From Microbacterium sp. BH-3-3-3 (GTDB lineage: Bacteria; Actinomycetota; Actinomycetes; Actinomycetales; Microbacteriaceae): DNA of 64,000 bases. The notes under the pieces were generated by a model that was not told where the DNA came from, ran no database searches, and saw only the letters and a list, made by a program, of their open reading frames with translations. Shown piece after piece: positions 33,535 through 41,065 of this stretch. Location of the stretch: the NCBI RefSeq assembly GCF_007679045.1, contig NZ_VEFS01000001.1:491520-555519 (forward strand), written 5' to 3'. A program made the translations under genes and the position numbers. How positions within the stretch are numbered: position 1 is the first letter of the stretch; each line of letters starts with the position of its first letter.

Positions 33535-34668
33535 TCAGTCGAAGAACGCGGCAGCCGCTCGACCCTCGTAGACGACGTCGTCGAGGTCGTCGCCGACGAC
33601 GTTGACGTGGCCGACCTTGCGGCCCGGGCGCGGGTCCTTGCCGTAGGTGTGGATCTTGGCGGAGGGGTGCGCGGCCATGGCACCGGCGAACCGCTCGTCG
33701 AGGGTGCCCTCGGCCGGGCCGCCCAGCACGTTGATCATGACGGTCCACGGGGCCACGGCATCCGTCGCCCCCAGGGGGAGGTCGAGCACCGCACGCAGGT
33801 GCTGCTCGAACTGGCTCGTGACGGCGCCGTCCTGGGTCCAGTGACCGCTGTTGTGCGGCCGCATGGCCAGTTCGTTGATGAGGATGCGCTCGTCAGTGGT
33901 CTCGAACAGCTCGACGGCGAGCATGCCCGTCACCCCCAGCCCCTCGGCGACCGCGACGCCGATCTCGGCCGACACGCGCTGCACGCGGGCGTCCGCTCGG
34001 GGCGCCGGAGCGACGACCTCGGCGCACACGCCCCCGCGCTGCACGGTCTCGACCACGGGGTACGCGCGCACCTCGCCGGACGGGCGACGCGCGACCTGCT
34101 GCGCGAGCTCGCGTGTGAAGTCGACGAGTTCTTCGACCAGGAGCGAGCCGCCGCCTGCGTCTTCGGCGAGAGCGGCGAACCAGTCGTCGGCCTCGGTCGC
34201 GGCCGAGACGACGCGGACGCCCTTGCCGTCGTACCCGCCGCGCGGGGTCTTCACGACGGCACGACCGCCGTGGGCGTCGAGGAAGTCCTGCAGATCGGAT
34301 GCCGAGGACACGGCGGCCCAGTCGGGTTGGGGCAGGCCGAGCTCGGCCATCTTGGCGCGCATGACGAGCTTGTCCTGCGCGACGCCGAGGGGCGCCGGAC
34401 CGGGGTGCACGGCGACGCCGGCGGCGACCAGCGCGGCGAGCACGTCCTGCGGCACGTGCTCGTGGTCGAAGGTGATGACGTCGACGTCACGGGCGAAGGC
34501 GAGCACCGTCTCGGCGTGGCGGTAGTCGCCGACGGCCGTCGCGGCGAGCGCCGCCGACATGCCCTCGGTCTCCGCGAGAACGCGGATTTCGACACCCAGC
34601 TCGACGGCAGGCGCGATCATCATCCGCGCCAGCTGTCCGCCACCGACCACTCCGACTCGCAGCGCCAT
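33535..34668 (-). CDS. purK: 5-(carboxyamino)imidazole ribonucleotide synthase
   Basis: ATP-grasp enzyme of 377 aa making N5-CAIR, the substrate of PurE encoded next to it. RVGVVGGGQLARMM opens the preATP-grasp fold; DVITFDHEHVP, VVKTPRGGYDGKGV and INELAMRPHNSGHWT are family signatures. The last holds the metal-binding Glu/Asn. The ATG at 34668 is chosen because GGAAGGAG lies 4 nt upstream; longer readings upstream only translate the hairpin repeats. The 260 bp upstream of the gene is filled by REP-like hairpins. Confidence 0.96.
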   Translation of the reverse strand: MALRVGVVGGGQLARMMIAPAVELGVEIRVLAETEGMSAALAATAVGDYRHAETVLAFARDVDVITFDHEHVPQDVLAALVAAGVAVHPGPAPLGVAQDKLVMRAKMAELGLPQPDWAAVSSASDLQDFLDAHGGRAVVKTPRGGYDGKGVRVVSAATEADDWFAALAEDAGGGSLLVEELVDFTRELAQQVARRPSGEVRAYPVVETVQRGGVCAEVVAPAPRADARVQRVSAEIGVAVAEGLGVTGMLAVELFETTDERILINELAMRPHNSGHWTQDGAVTSQFEQHLRAVLDLPLGATDAVAPWTVMINVLGGPAEGTLDERFAGAMAAHPSAKIHTYGKDPRPGRKVGHVNVVGDDLDDVVYEGRAAAAFFD

Positions 34669-34738
34669 GCCGCTCCTTCCGTCAATTCCCATTCTGACGG
34701 GCCGCGCGCGGCGATGCGACCCGGCCCCGGCGCCCTCA

Positions 34739-34750
34739 GGTCCCTGAGCC
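34739..34750 (+). repeat. Partial copy of the 25-bp REP-like hairpin
   Basis: The first half of the element (GGTCCCT plus GAGCC) without the second arm, just outside the purK 5' end. It looks like the remnant of a fourth unit of the adjoining cluster. Confidence 0.5.
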
Positions 34751-34757
34751 CAGCCCA

Positions 34758-34895
34758 GGTCCCTGAGCCTGTCGAAGGGACCGCGACCCGCGCACCCCCG
34801 CGACCCGTCAGGTCCCTGAGCCTGTCGAAGGGACCGCAACCCGCAGACCGCGACGCCCCGGCGCCACCCAGGTCCCTGAGCCTGTCGAAGGGACC
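34758..34895 (+). repeat. Three REP-like hairpins between the PH-domain gene and purK
   Basis: Three perfect copies at 34758-34782, 34811-34835 and 34871-34895. Each is a 7-bp stem GGTCCCT / AGGGACC around the loop GAGCCTGTCGA. The last two sit in a 60-bp direct duplication (34809-34864 identical to 34869-34924). They lie after the PH-domain stop and before purK on the same strand, so they could end the PH transcript. Confidence 0.85.
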
Positions 34896-34927
34896 GCAAC
34901 CCGCAGACCGCGACGCCCCGGCGCGCC

Positions 34928-35482
34928 TCAGGTGTCGATCGAGCCCGAACCGAAGGTCTGCGAGTCGCGGTGCGCGAGGATCTGGTTCACCTCGACCTGG
35001 TCGACGAGCGTCTCGTGCACGAGCACGGCGTTCGGCACGTTCTTCATCCGGAGCGGCGGTTCGACGCCGTTCGACAGGCTGAGGGTGCCGGCTCCCCACA
35101 GGCGCTGGAGGATGCCGCGCCGCATCTGGATCGCGTAGCCGCGCACGTGCGAGATCTCGCGCTGGCTCGTTCCGAACAGTCCCGAACGCTCGATCACCCG
35201 CCGCGTGGTGATGGTCCACGTGTGCGAGAGCCAGACGAGGTAGGGCACCACCACGAGCAGCAGCACGAGAGCACCCGCCGCGGTCAGCAACATCCAGTTC
35301 TCATAGGGTTCGGGCAGGTTGTCGTAGAAGTAGGCGGTGGCCCCCGCGACGCCGATCAGCACGAGGGCCGAGAGCGACAGGCGCCGCGCGTGCGAGCGCA
35401 GGCGCGCGATGCGCAGTTCAGGCGCGGCGACCCCCGGCGCCGGCGTACGCGGGCGTCCGATCGAGCTCGACGGCTGGGTCAC
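34928..35482 (-). CDS. PH-domain (bPH2-type) membrane protein
   Basis: Membrane-anchored protein of 184 aa. Two hydrophobic helices (LSLSALVLIGVAGATAYFY and MLLTAAGALVLLLVVVPYLV) precede a bacterial pleckstrin-like domain with WTITTRRVIERSGLFGTSQR and EISHVRGYAIQMRRG. Such proteins are common next to purK in actinobacteria; the function is not known. The GTG at 35482 is supported by CACAAT ending 6 nt upstream, and family members start at this point. Confidence 0.87.
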   Translation of the reverse strand: MTQPSSSIGRPRTPAPGVAAPELRIARLRSHARRLSLSALVLIGVAGATAYFYDNLPEPYENWMLLTAAGALVLLLVVVPYLVWLSHTWTITTRRVIERSGLFGTSQREISHVRGYAIQMRRGILQRLWGAGTLSLSNGVEPPLRMKNVPNAVLVHETLVDQVEVNQILAHRDSQTFGSGSIDT

Positions 35483-35488
35483 GCTCTC

Positions 35489-35494
35489 ATTGTG
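35489..35494 (-). promoter_or_regulatory. -10-like hexamer CACAAT of the PH-domain gene
   Basis: On the minus strand CACAAT lies exactly 6 nt before the GTG at 35482, with no Shine-Dalgarno sequence. It is the same hexamer found before the LGFP gene. Confidence 0.35.
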
Positions 35495-35532
35495 CGTGGT
35501 CGAGCCTGTGCGATCCCGATGCCACGCGGACC

Positions 35533-36309
35533 TCACCCGCAGTACTCACCCGGCAGCATTCGCGAGACCGCCAGCTGCACCACCACTCCGTCGCGGGTGC
35601 GCATCGTCACCAGTCCGTCCCGGGCGATGAGCCGGCCCTCGTCGGTGACGGTGTACTGCGCGTCGGGGTAGGCCGCGCGCACCTCGGCTTCGGTCGCCCC
35701 GATGCCGATGCCGCGATCGGTGCGCGGCCCCACCGTGAAGTCGGGGGCGTCGTTGTCGTAGCGGTCCCACGAGACGACGCCGACGGTGTCGGGATCGCCC
35801 TCGTAATCGCGCACGAGCCACAGCGAGCCGTTCTCGGCGATCCAGGCGGGGTCTCCGTCGGGTCGGCACGTCGCGGCGTCGGGGAAGCCCGCCACCGCGT
35901 CGAGGATGCCCTCGCCCAGCTTCACCGGTCCGATGCCCTCATCGGTGACCCGCCACTGCGCGGGATCGGCGGGATCGGCGGTCGCGGTCGGCGGGACGGT
36001 GGTGGCCGGTGGCGTGGTGGCCGGTGGCGTGGTGGCCGGTGGCGTGGACGCAGGAGTCGTCGGAGCGGAAGTCGGCGTCGGCGTCGGGCTGGCGACGACG
36101 GTGGGCGTCGCCGCCACCGTGCCCCCGGAGAGCGCTCCGCTCGCGAAGACCGACGTGCCCACGACGGCCGCGACCAGCACGGCCGCCGCGCCGCCCGTGA
36201 GGGCGAGGGTGCGGCGACGCCGGCGGTGCTCGAGGTTGTCGATGCCGGCGTCGATGGCGTCCGAGAGCGACGCGCGCTCGCGAGGGGTGAGGTGGTCGTC
36301 TTTCGTCAT
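35533..36309 (-). CDS. Membrane protein cotranscribed with a sigma factor
   Basis: Single-span membrane protein of 258 aa. The cytoplasmic N-terminus (~30 residues, ERASLSDAIDAGIDNLEHRR) leads to one helix (LALTGGAAAVLVAAVVGTSVF). A Thr/Pro-rich linker with three perfect copies of PPATT follows, then a ~140-residue extracytoplasmic domain with two Cys residues. The gene overlaps a sigma factor gene by ATGA, so an anti-sigma or signal-sensing role is likely, although no zinc-binding anti-sigma motif is seen. The outer domain (VTDEGIGPVKLGEG) is not one I recognise. Confidence 0.75.
   Translation of the reverse strand: MTKDDHLTPRERASLSDAIDAGIDNLEHRRRRRTLALTGGAAAVLVAAVVGTSVFASGALSGGTVAATPTVVASPTPTPTSAPTTPASTPPATTPPATTPPATTVPPTATADPADPAQWRVTDEGIGPVKLGEGILDAVAGFPDAATCRPDGDPAWIAENGSLWLVRDYEGDPDTVGVVSWDRYDNDAPDFTVGPRTDRGIGIGATEAEVRAAYPDAQYTVTDEGRLIARDGLVTMRTRDGVVVQLAVSRMLPGEYCG
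36001..36045. repeat. 15-bp tandem repeat inside the sigma-partner gene
   Basis: Three identical 15-bp units, GGTGGCCGGTGGCGT on the plus strand, encode the PPATT linker on the minus strand. Because the unit is a multiple of three, slippage would change linker length without breaking the frame. Confidence 0.85.
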
Positions 36310-36857
36310 CGCACTGCTCCTTCGGCGGAGAGGGGGTGGAGGCCGTCCGCGGCGACGCGAAGGCGCGCCTTCGCCCGCGAGAGGCGGGATTTGACGGTGC
36401 CCGGCGCGACGCCGAGCGCCGCGGCGATCTCGGCCTCGGTGTAGCCCTGCATCGCCGAGAGCACGAGCACCTGCTGATCGCGCACCGGCATGGTCGCCAG
36501 CACGCCGAGGATGCCCGACTCGTCGCGCGCAGCGATCTCCGCGTGACGCGGATCGTGATCGATCCGGCTGAGCGCGAGGCGGTGGCGGCGACCCGACCGC
36601 TCGAGGTTGCGCACCGTGTTCGTCACGGTGTTCAACAGCCAGGGCAGCGGCGAACCGTCGACGAGTCGCACGGTGCGCCGCTTGCGCCACAGTTCGAGGA
36701 ACGCGATCGCCACGGCGTCCTTCGCGTCCTCGCGCACGCTCAGCAGCCGCACCGCGTGGCGGAACAGGCGTTGCTCGTGCCGGTCGAACAGCGTCCGGAA
36801 GGCGGCGCGATCGCCGTCCCGCGCACGCGGCCACAGGAGGAGGTCGGGATCGTTCAT
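36306..36857 (-). CDS. RNA polymerase sigma factor, ECF-like (sigma-70 family)
   Basis: Sigma factor of 183 aa with regions 2 and 4 only. Region 2 is seen in RAAFRTLFDRHEQRLFRHAV and EDAKDAVAIAFLELW; region 4 in SAMQGYTEAEIAAALGVA and VAPGTVKSRLSRAKARL, a helix-turn-helix for the -35 element. The gap between them and the length fit the ECF class. It is followed through an ATGA overlap by a membrane protein likely to control it. No target promoter can be identified here. Confidence 0.92.
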   Translation of the reverse strand: MNDPDLLLWPRARDGDRAAFRTLFDRHEQRLFRHAVRLLSVREDAKDAVAIAFLELWRKRRTVRLVDGSPLPWLLNTVTNTVRNLERSGRRHRLALSRIDHDPRHAEIAARDESGILGVLATMPVRDQQVLVLSAMQGYTEAEIAAALGVAPGTVKSRLSRAKARLRVAADGLHPLSAEGAVR

Positions 36858-36907
36858 ACCCGGGGATGTCCGCAGGGGCGCGGATGGTTCCCGATCGATC
36901 GAAGGCG

Positions 36908-37690
36908 TCAGCGCACGTGCACGACGTCGCCGGCCGAGACGATGGTCTCGATGGTTCCGGATGCCACGACCAGGCGTCCGTCGGGATCGATGCGCACCGC
37001 GGTGCCGGCCAGGGTCGTCCCGTCGGGCATCGCCACCGCGACCTCGCGCCCCACCGTGACGCACAGCTTCTCGATCTCGCGGTTGACGCGGTCGATGTCG
37101 TCGTGGGTCAGGCGCGCGAGCGTCTTCGACAGGTCGTCGAGGTAGTCGGCGAGGAGCTGGTCGTCGTCGCACTCGGCACCGATCGCGGCGAACGAGGTCG
37201 CCGTGGTCACGGGCAGATCGGCGCGGGTCATGCGCGTGTTCACTCCCGCGCCCACCACGACCATGTCGGGGTCGCCGGGCACGACCTCGGCGAGGATGCC
37301 GCAGATCTTGCCGCCGTCCACGAGCACGTCGTTCGGCCACTTCAGCTCGGCGGTGCCGCCGTGGCCGGTCAGCTGGTGGCCGATCGCGCGCGTCATCGCA
37401 GCTCCCGCCGCCAGGGGGATCCAGCCTCGCAATGCGGGCGGGACCATCGTCGCGTCGACGACCACCGACACGGCGAGCGCCGTTCCGGCGGGGGCCGTCC
37501 ACGACCGGTCGAGGCGGCCGCGGCCGGCGCGCTGGTCGTCGGTGACGAGCAGCGACAGGTGCGGCCACCCCTCGGGGTCGGCGGCGACGGCGGCGACGAC
37601 GTCGGCGTTCGTGGAGTCGGTGGTCTCGACGACCTGGAGGCGGGGGCTGTGGGCGGCGGCGAGCGGGTATCCGGCTGCGGGGATCGGCAT
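36908..37690 (-). CDS. birA: Biotin--[acetyl-CoA-carboxylase] ligase
   Basis: Monofunctional biotin protein ligase of 260 aa: activates biotin with ATP and attaches it to the carrier lysine of acyl-CoA carboxylase, encoded at 45.2 kb. TTDSTNADV, QRAGRGRLDRSW (the GRGR biotinyl-AMP loop), KWPNDVLVDGGKICGILAE and GAGVNT are complete. There is no N-terminal DNA-binding domain, so it is not a repressor. The ATG at 37690 is preferred over the GTG at 37696 because TAGGGT ends exactly 6 nt before it. It is divergent from the carboxylase beta gene. Confidence 0.95.
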   Translation of the reverse strand: MPIPAAGYPLAAAHSPRLQVVETTDSTNADVVAAVAADPEGWPHLSLLVTDDQRAGRGRLDRSWTAPAGTALAVSVVVDATMVPPALRGWIPLAAGAAMTRAIGHQLTGHGGTAELKWPNDVLVDGGKICGILAEVVPGDPDMVVVGAGVNTRMTRADLPVTTATSFAAIGAECDDDQLLADYLDDLSKTLARLTHDDIDRVNREIEKLCVTVGREVAVAMPDGTTLAGTAVRIDPDGRLVVASGTIETIVSAGDVVHVR

Positions 37691-37696
37691 GACCAC

Positions 37697-37702
37697 ACCC
37701 TA
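37697..37702 (-). promoter_or_regulatory. -10-like hexamer TAGGGT of birA (leaderless)
   Basis: On the minus strand TAGGGT is followed by 6 nt and the ATG of birA. Its position decides the start codon: choosing the GTG six bases earlier would leave no room for a transcription start. Confidence 0.45.
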
Positions 37703-37834
37703 GGCAACCGGCCCGGTGCGCGGCATCCGGTTGCGCCGACGGCATCGGCCTCTTCGTGCCGCGATGGCCGGATGCCACAGCGCCTCGCCGGTTCGCTTGT
37801 GCGCACCCTCCAACGTGCGCGCCGACGCTGTCGC

Positions 37835-37840
37835 TAGGGT
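37835..37840 (+). promoter_or_regulatory. -10-like hexamer TAGGGT of the carboxylase beta gene
   Basis: TAGGGT ends 7 nt before the GTG at 37848. The spacer also reads GGAAAG, a possible weak ribosome binding site, so the message could be leaderless or nearly so. Confidence 0.4.
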
Positions 37841-37847
37841 GGAAAGC

Positions 37848-39455
37848 GTGACCGACCAGCCCGATCTCTTCACCACCGCCGGCAAGATCGCCGACCTGCG
37901 CAGCAGGTTCCAGGAGGCGGTCGTCGACGCCGAAGCCGCCGCCCGCGACAAGCAGCACGCGAAGGGCAAGCTCACCGCCCGCGAGCGGCTCGAGATGCTG
38001 GTCGATCCCGGCTCCTTCGTCGAGCTCGACGAGTACGTGCGCCACCGCACCACCGCGTTCGGCATGGACAAGTCGCGCCCCTACGGTGACTCGGTCGTCA
38101 CCGGCACCGGCACGATCCACGGCCGCACCGTCGCGGTGTACGCGCAGGACTTCTCGACCTTCGGCGGCTCGCTCGGCGAGGTCGCCGGCGACAAGATCAT
38201 CAAGGTGATGGAGCTGGCGCTGCGCAGCGGCATCCCGATCATCGGCATCCTCGACTCCGGCGGAGCCCGCATCCAGGAGGGCGTCGTCGCCCTCGGCAAG
38301 TACGGCGAGATCTTCCGCCTGAACACCGCGGCATCCGGAGTCATCCCCCAGATCTCGATCATCATGGGACCCGCCGCCGGTGGAGCGGTGTACTCCCCCG
38401 CCCTCACCGACTTCGTCATCATGGTCGACAAGACCAGCCAGATGTTCGTCACCGGCCCCGACGTCATCAAGACCGTCACCGGCGAGGACGTCGGCATGGA
38501 GGAGCTCGGCGGAGCCCACACCCACAACACCCGCTCGGGCGTGGCGCACTACCTCGCCGACGACGAAGACGACGCGATCGACTACGCGCGCGGCCTCATC
38601 GGCTATCTGCCCGACAACAACCTCGCCGAGATCCCGGTGTACGAGACGCCGTTCGAGTTCGAGACGACGGATGCCGATCGCTCGCTGAACACCGTCATCC
38701 CCGACTCGCCGAACCAGCCGTACGACATCCACACCGTGATCGACGGCATCGTGGACCCTTCGACAGGCTCAGGCACCGGAGAATTTCTGGAGGTGCAGCC
38801 GCTGTTCGCACCCAACATCGTGATCGGCTTCGGCCGCATCGAGGGCCGCACGGTCGGCATCATCGCCAACCAGCCCTCGCAGATGGCCGGAACCCTCAAC
38901 ATCGACGCGGGCGAGAAGGCCAGCCGCTTCGTGCGCTTCTGCGACGCGTTCTCGGTGCCGATCGTCACCCTCGTCGACGTTCCCGGCTACCTCCCCGGCA
39001 CCGACCAGGAGTGGACCGGCGTCATCCGCCGCGGCGCGAAGCTGCTGTACGCGTACGCCGAGGCCACCGTGCCGCTGGTGACCGTGATCCTGCGCAAGGC
39101 CTACGGCGGCGCCTACATCGTCATGGGCTCCAAGCAACTGGGCGCCGACATCAACCTCGCGTGGCCCACCGCCGAGATCGCCGTCATGGGCGGTCAGGGC
39201 GCGGTCAACATCCTCTACCGCGGCGAGATCAAGCGCGCAGAAGAGGCCGGCGAAGACGTCGCGGCCGTGCGCACGCGCCTGGCGAACGAGTACACCTACA
39301 ACGTGGCGTCGCCGTTCCTGGCGGCCGAGCGCGGTGAGCTCGACGGGATCATCGAGCCAGCGCAGACGCGCGTCTCGATCGCCAAGGCCCTGCGGGCGCT
39401 GCGCAACAAGCGCGCGAGCCTGCCCGCCAAGAAGCACGGGAACATCCCGCTGTGA
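37848..39455 (+). CDS. Acyl-CoA carboxylase beta (carboxyltransferase) subunit
   Basis: Carboxyltransferase of 535 aa that moves CO2 from biotin to acetyl- or propionyl-Co[32 protein letters not shown] (first oxyanion hole), [13 protein letters not shown], and [19 protein letters not shown] with the second oxyanion hole are all present. It is the AccD5/PccB type. An odd seven-residue stretch PSTGSGT (residues 304-310) interrupts the usual V-D-D-G-E-F-L-E-V-Q segment; the DNA there is a REP-like element inserted in frame (38753-38777). It overlaps the epsilon subunit gene by GTGA. Confidence 0.95.
   Translation: MTDQPDLFTTAGKIADLRSRFQEAVVDAEAAARDKQHAKGKLTARERLEMLVDPGSFVELDEYVRHRTTAFGMDKSRPYGDSVVTGTGTIHGRTVAVYAQDFSTFGGSLGEVAGDKIIKVMELALRSGIPIIGILDSGGARIQEGVVALGKYGEIFRLNTAASGVIPQISIIMGPAAGGAVYSPALTDFVIMVDKTSQMFVTGPDVIKTVTGEDVGMEELGGAHTHNTRSGVAHYLADDEDDAIDYARGLIGYLPDNNLAEIPVYETPFEFETTDADRSLNTVIPDSPNQPYDIHTVIDGIVDPSTGSGTGEFLEVQPLFAPNIVIGFGRIEGRTVGIIANQPSQMAGTLNIDAGEKASRFVRFCDAFSVPIVTLVDVPGYLPGTDQEWTGVIRRGAKLLYAYAEATVPLVTVILRKAYGGAYIVMGSKQLGADINLAWPTAEIAVMGGQGAVNILYRGEIKRAEEAGEDVAAVRTRLANEYTYNVASPFLAAERGELDGIIEPAQTRVSIAKALRALRNKRASLPAKKHGNIPL
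38753..38777 (-). repeat. REP-like element inserted in frame in the carboxylase beta gene
   Basis: The loop sequence GAGCCTGTCGA (minus strand) with the flanking arms GGTGCCT and AGGGTCC lies inside coding sequence. Stem pairing is imperfect (5 of 7). On the coding strand it encodes D-PSTGSGT-G, and brings in codons uncommon here (TCA, ACA). Confidence 0.8.
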
Positions 39456-39688
39456 CCGACGCCGCATCCGCCGCCGACCTGCCGCCCGCCGTGGCGGAGG
39501 TCGTGCGCGGAACCCCGACCGAAGAGGAGCTGGCCGCGGCGATCGTCGTGGTCAGCGAGGCGTACCTGCGCGAGGTGGCGGATGCCACGGCGCCCGACGA
39601 CGCGCCCCGCTCGCGGTGGGAGCTCTCGGCGCGCGGTCTGCGTGCACCGCTGAACCGCGCCGCGGGGTGGCACGGTTTCACGGGCTGA
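39452..39688 (+). CDS. Acyl-CoA carboxylase epsilon subunit
   Basis: Small protein of 78 aa that stabilises or stimulates actinobacterial acyl-CoA carboxylases. It is acidic and Ala-rich, with [20 protein letters not shown] at the start and [14 protein letters not shown] plus a Trp-rich end, the AccE/PccE pattern. Its GTG lies in the GTGA overlap with the beta subunit gene, so it is made in fixed ratio with it. Confidence 0.88.
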   Translation: MTDAASAADLPPAVAEVVRGTPTEEELAAAIVVVSEAYLREVADATAPDDAPRSRWELSARGLRAPLNRAAGWHGFTG

Positions 39689-40030
39689 CCGCTCGGACGG
39701 GAAGTGTCCCCCGAAATACCTACAGACGCCGCGTTGACCGTCGCGAATACTGGAGGAGCTGGAACGCATCACGCGTTCGGCCGGACCGCTCCTTCGAGCC
39801 GGATTCGGCCGTGCGGACGGTTTTCGGGTAACCGTTCGCCCGGGTGAGGGGTCGGCGCATCGCCGCCCCTCACCCCATCCTCTCCCCCGCTGCGTCGACG
39901 GCCTCCCCCCGGGTCTGCTCCGTGGGCTGGGCGCGCTGCCGGAGACCCCCGTCGCGCGGGCGCGGGCACCTCGGCATCCGGAAACGTCCGCTGACGGAGT
40001 CGGCGCTCGTGCCTCGCCGTCGGTGCGGGG
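39689..40030. other. Intergenic region between two convergent genes
   Basis: A 342-bp gap between the epsilon subunit (plus) and a membrane protein (minus). I see a perfect hairpin near its middle, listed separately, and no convincing ORF or RNA gene in the rest. Confidence 0.6.
39842..39875. terminator. Hairpin terminator, bidirectional
   Basis: A perfect 10-bp stem GGGTGAGGGG / CCCCTCACCC with a 14-nt loop, lying between convergent genes. There is no U-tract, as is common for actinobacterial terminators. Confidence 0.6.
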
Positions 40031-41065
40031 TCAGCGCGGGCGGCGGATCTCGTGCCAGAGGTCGACGTGGTCGTCGTCGCCGCCGGACTGGTCGGCGTTG
40101 GAGCGTCCGACCACCGTGACGGCGATCTCGTGGTGCGGCGAGGTGCGGATGATGACGCGGTCGGACACCGCCTCGCGCAGCACCCCGGCCAACTCGGCGC
40201 GGATCGCATCGAGATCGACCGAGGGGATCCCCTCGAGCCCGCCCTCGTCGAAGAGGTTGACGATCGCTCCGCGGCGCCGCGCGGCGTCGATCTCCGAGCG
40301 CACGACGTCGTCGAGGAGGCGATTGCCGCGCAGCTCGTCGCGCAGGCTCGCCTCGGCGCGACGCGCGGCTTCCTTGTCGGCGGAACGGAGGTTGCCGCCG
40401 TTCTCGATCGTGCGCGCGAGGATCGGCCCCGCCGCCTGCAGCGCCCGCTGCACGTGGATGCGGCGCTCGCGCTGGCGGCCGCTCTGCGAGGCTTGCCACG
40501 CGGATGCCGCCTGCTGCAGCTCGGCGAGATGCTCGGCGTCGCGCGCCGCCCGGTCGAGGGCGATCATGACCAGCTGCGCCGCCGACACCCAGACGATCGA
40601 CCCCACGAGCCCGAGGCTCAGCGCCTCGAGAGGCCCGAGCCACAGCGAGGTCGACACCGCGAGGATCGCCATGCCGGTCCACGCGACCACGGGGCGGCGA
40701 CGCACCATGACGATGGTCATGAGCGCGCCGATCCCCCCGATCACCCAGGTGACGAACGGCTGGGCGCGTCCTTCGGCCGTGACGGCGAGGAACGGCGCGT
40801 TCGAGACGAGGACCGCCACGATGAGGGCGAGGGCGACGCCCCACCCGGGGAGCCGCGCGGGAGTGTTCGACGAGTCGTCGGCGCGCGGGTCGCGCGCACC
40901 GATAGCGAAGATCCACAGCCAGGTCACCGGCAGGTAGAGGAACAGGGCGCCCACCAGGAGCCATCCGCGCACCACGGTGTCGGGCGAGGTCCAGATGAGG
41001 CCGCGAGCGGCGAGATAGGCCGTGAACGCGAGCCCGATGACGGAGAGGATGGAGCGGACGGTCAC
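40031..41065 (-). CDS. Membrane protein with degenerate kinase-like C-terminus, in a two-component operon
   Basis: Protein of 344 aa with about six transmembrane segments in the first ~170 residues. A cytoplasmic helical region follows (QRERRIHVQRALQAAGPILA) and then a C-terminal ~110-residue part. The piece LAGVLREAVSDRVIIRTSPH resembles the N-box helix of histidine kinase ATPase domains, but the conserved Asn and the Gly-rich boxes are missing. It overlaps the sensor kinase gene by GTGA, so it probably works with that system. No function is known to me. Confidence 0.65.
   Translation of the reverse strand: MTVRSILSVIGLAFTAYLAARGLIWTSPDTVVRGWLLVGALFLYLPVTWLWIFAIGARDPRADDSSNTPARLPGWGVALALIVAVLVSNAPFLAVTAEGRAQPFVTWVIGGIGALMTIVMVRRRPVVAWTGMAILAVSTSLWLGPLEALSLGLVGSIVWVSAAQLVMIALDRAARDAEHLAELQQAASAWQASQSGRQRERRIHVQRALQAAGPILARTIENGGNLRSADKEAARRAEASLRDELRGNRLLDDVVRSEIDAARRRGAIVNLFDEGGLEGIPSVDLDAIRAELAGVLREAVSDRVIIRTSPHHEIAVTVVGRSNADQSGGDDDHVDLWHEIRRPR

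Noticed and set aside
34690..34927. Longer N-terminus for purK reading through the hairpins
   Set aside because: The extension consists of translated repeats; GGAAGGAG before the ATG at 34668 and homology favour the shorter protein.
33495..34927. Purine riboswitch or PurR-type operator at purE/purK
   Set aside because: The purE message appears leaderless and the purK leader is filled by hairpin repeats; no riboswitch-like junction was visible.
39689..40030. A small gene or RNA in the gap after the carboxylase epsilon subunit
   Set aside because: Apart from the terminator hairpin, I found no start codon with a ribosome binding site or -10 element leading to a convincing frame, and no tRNA-like cloverleaf.
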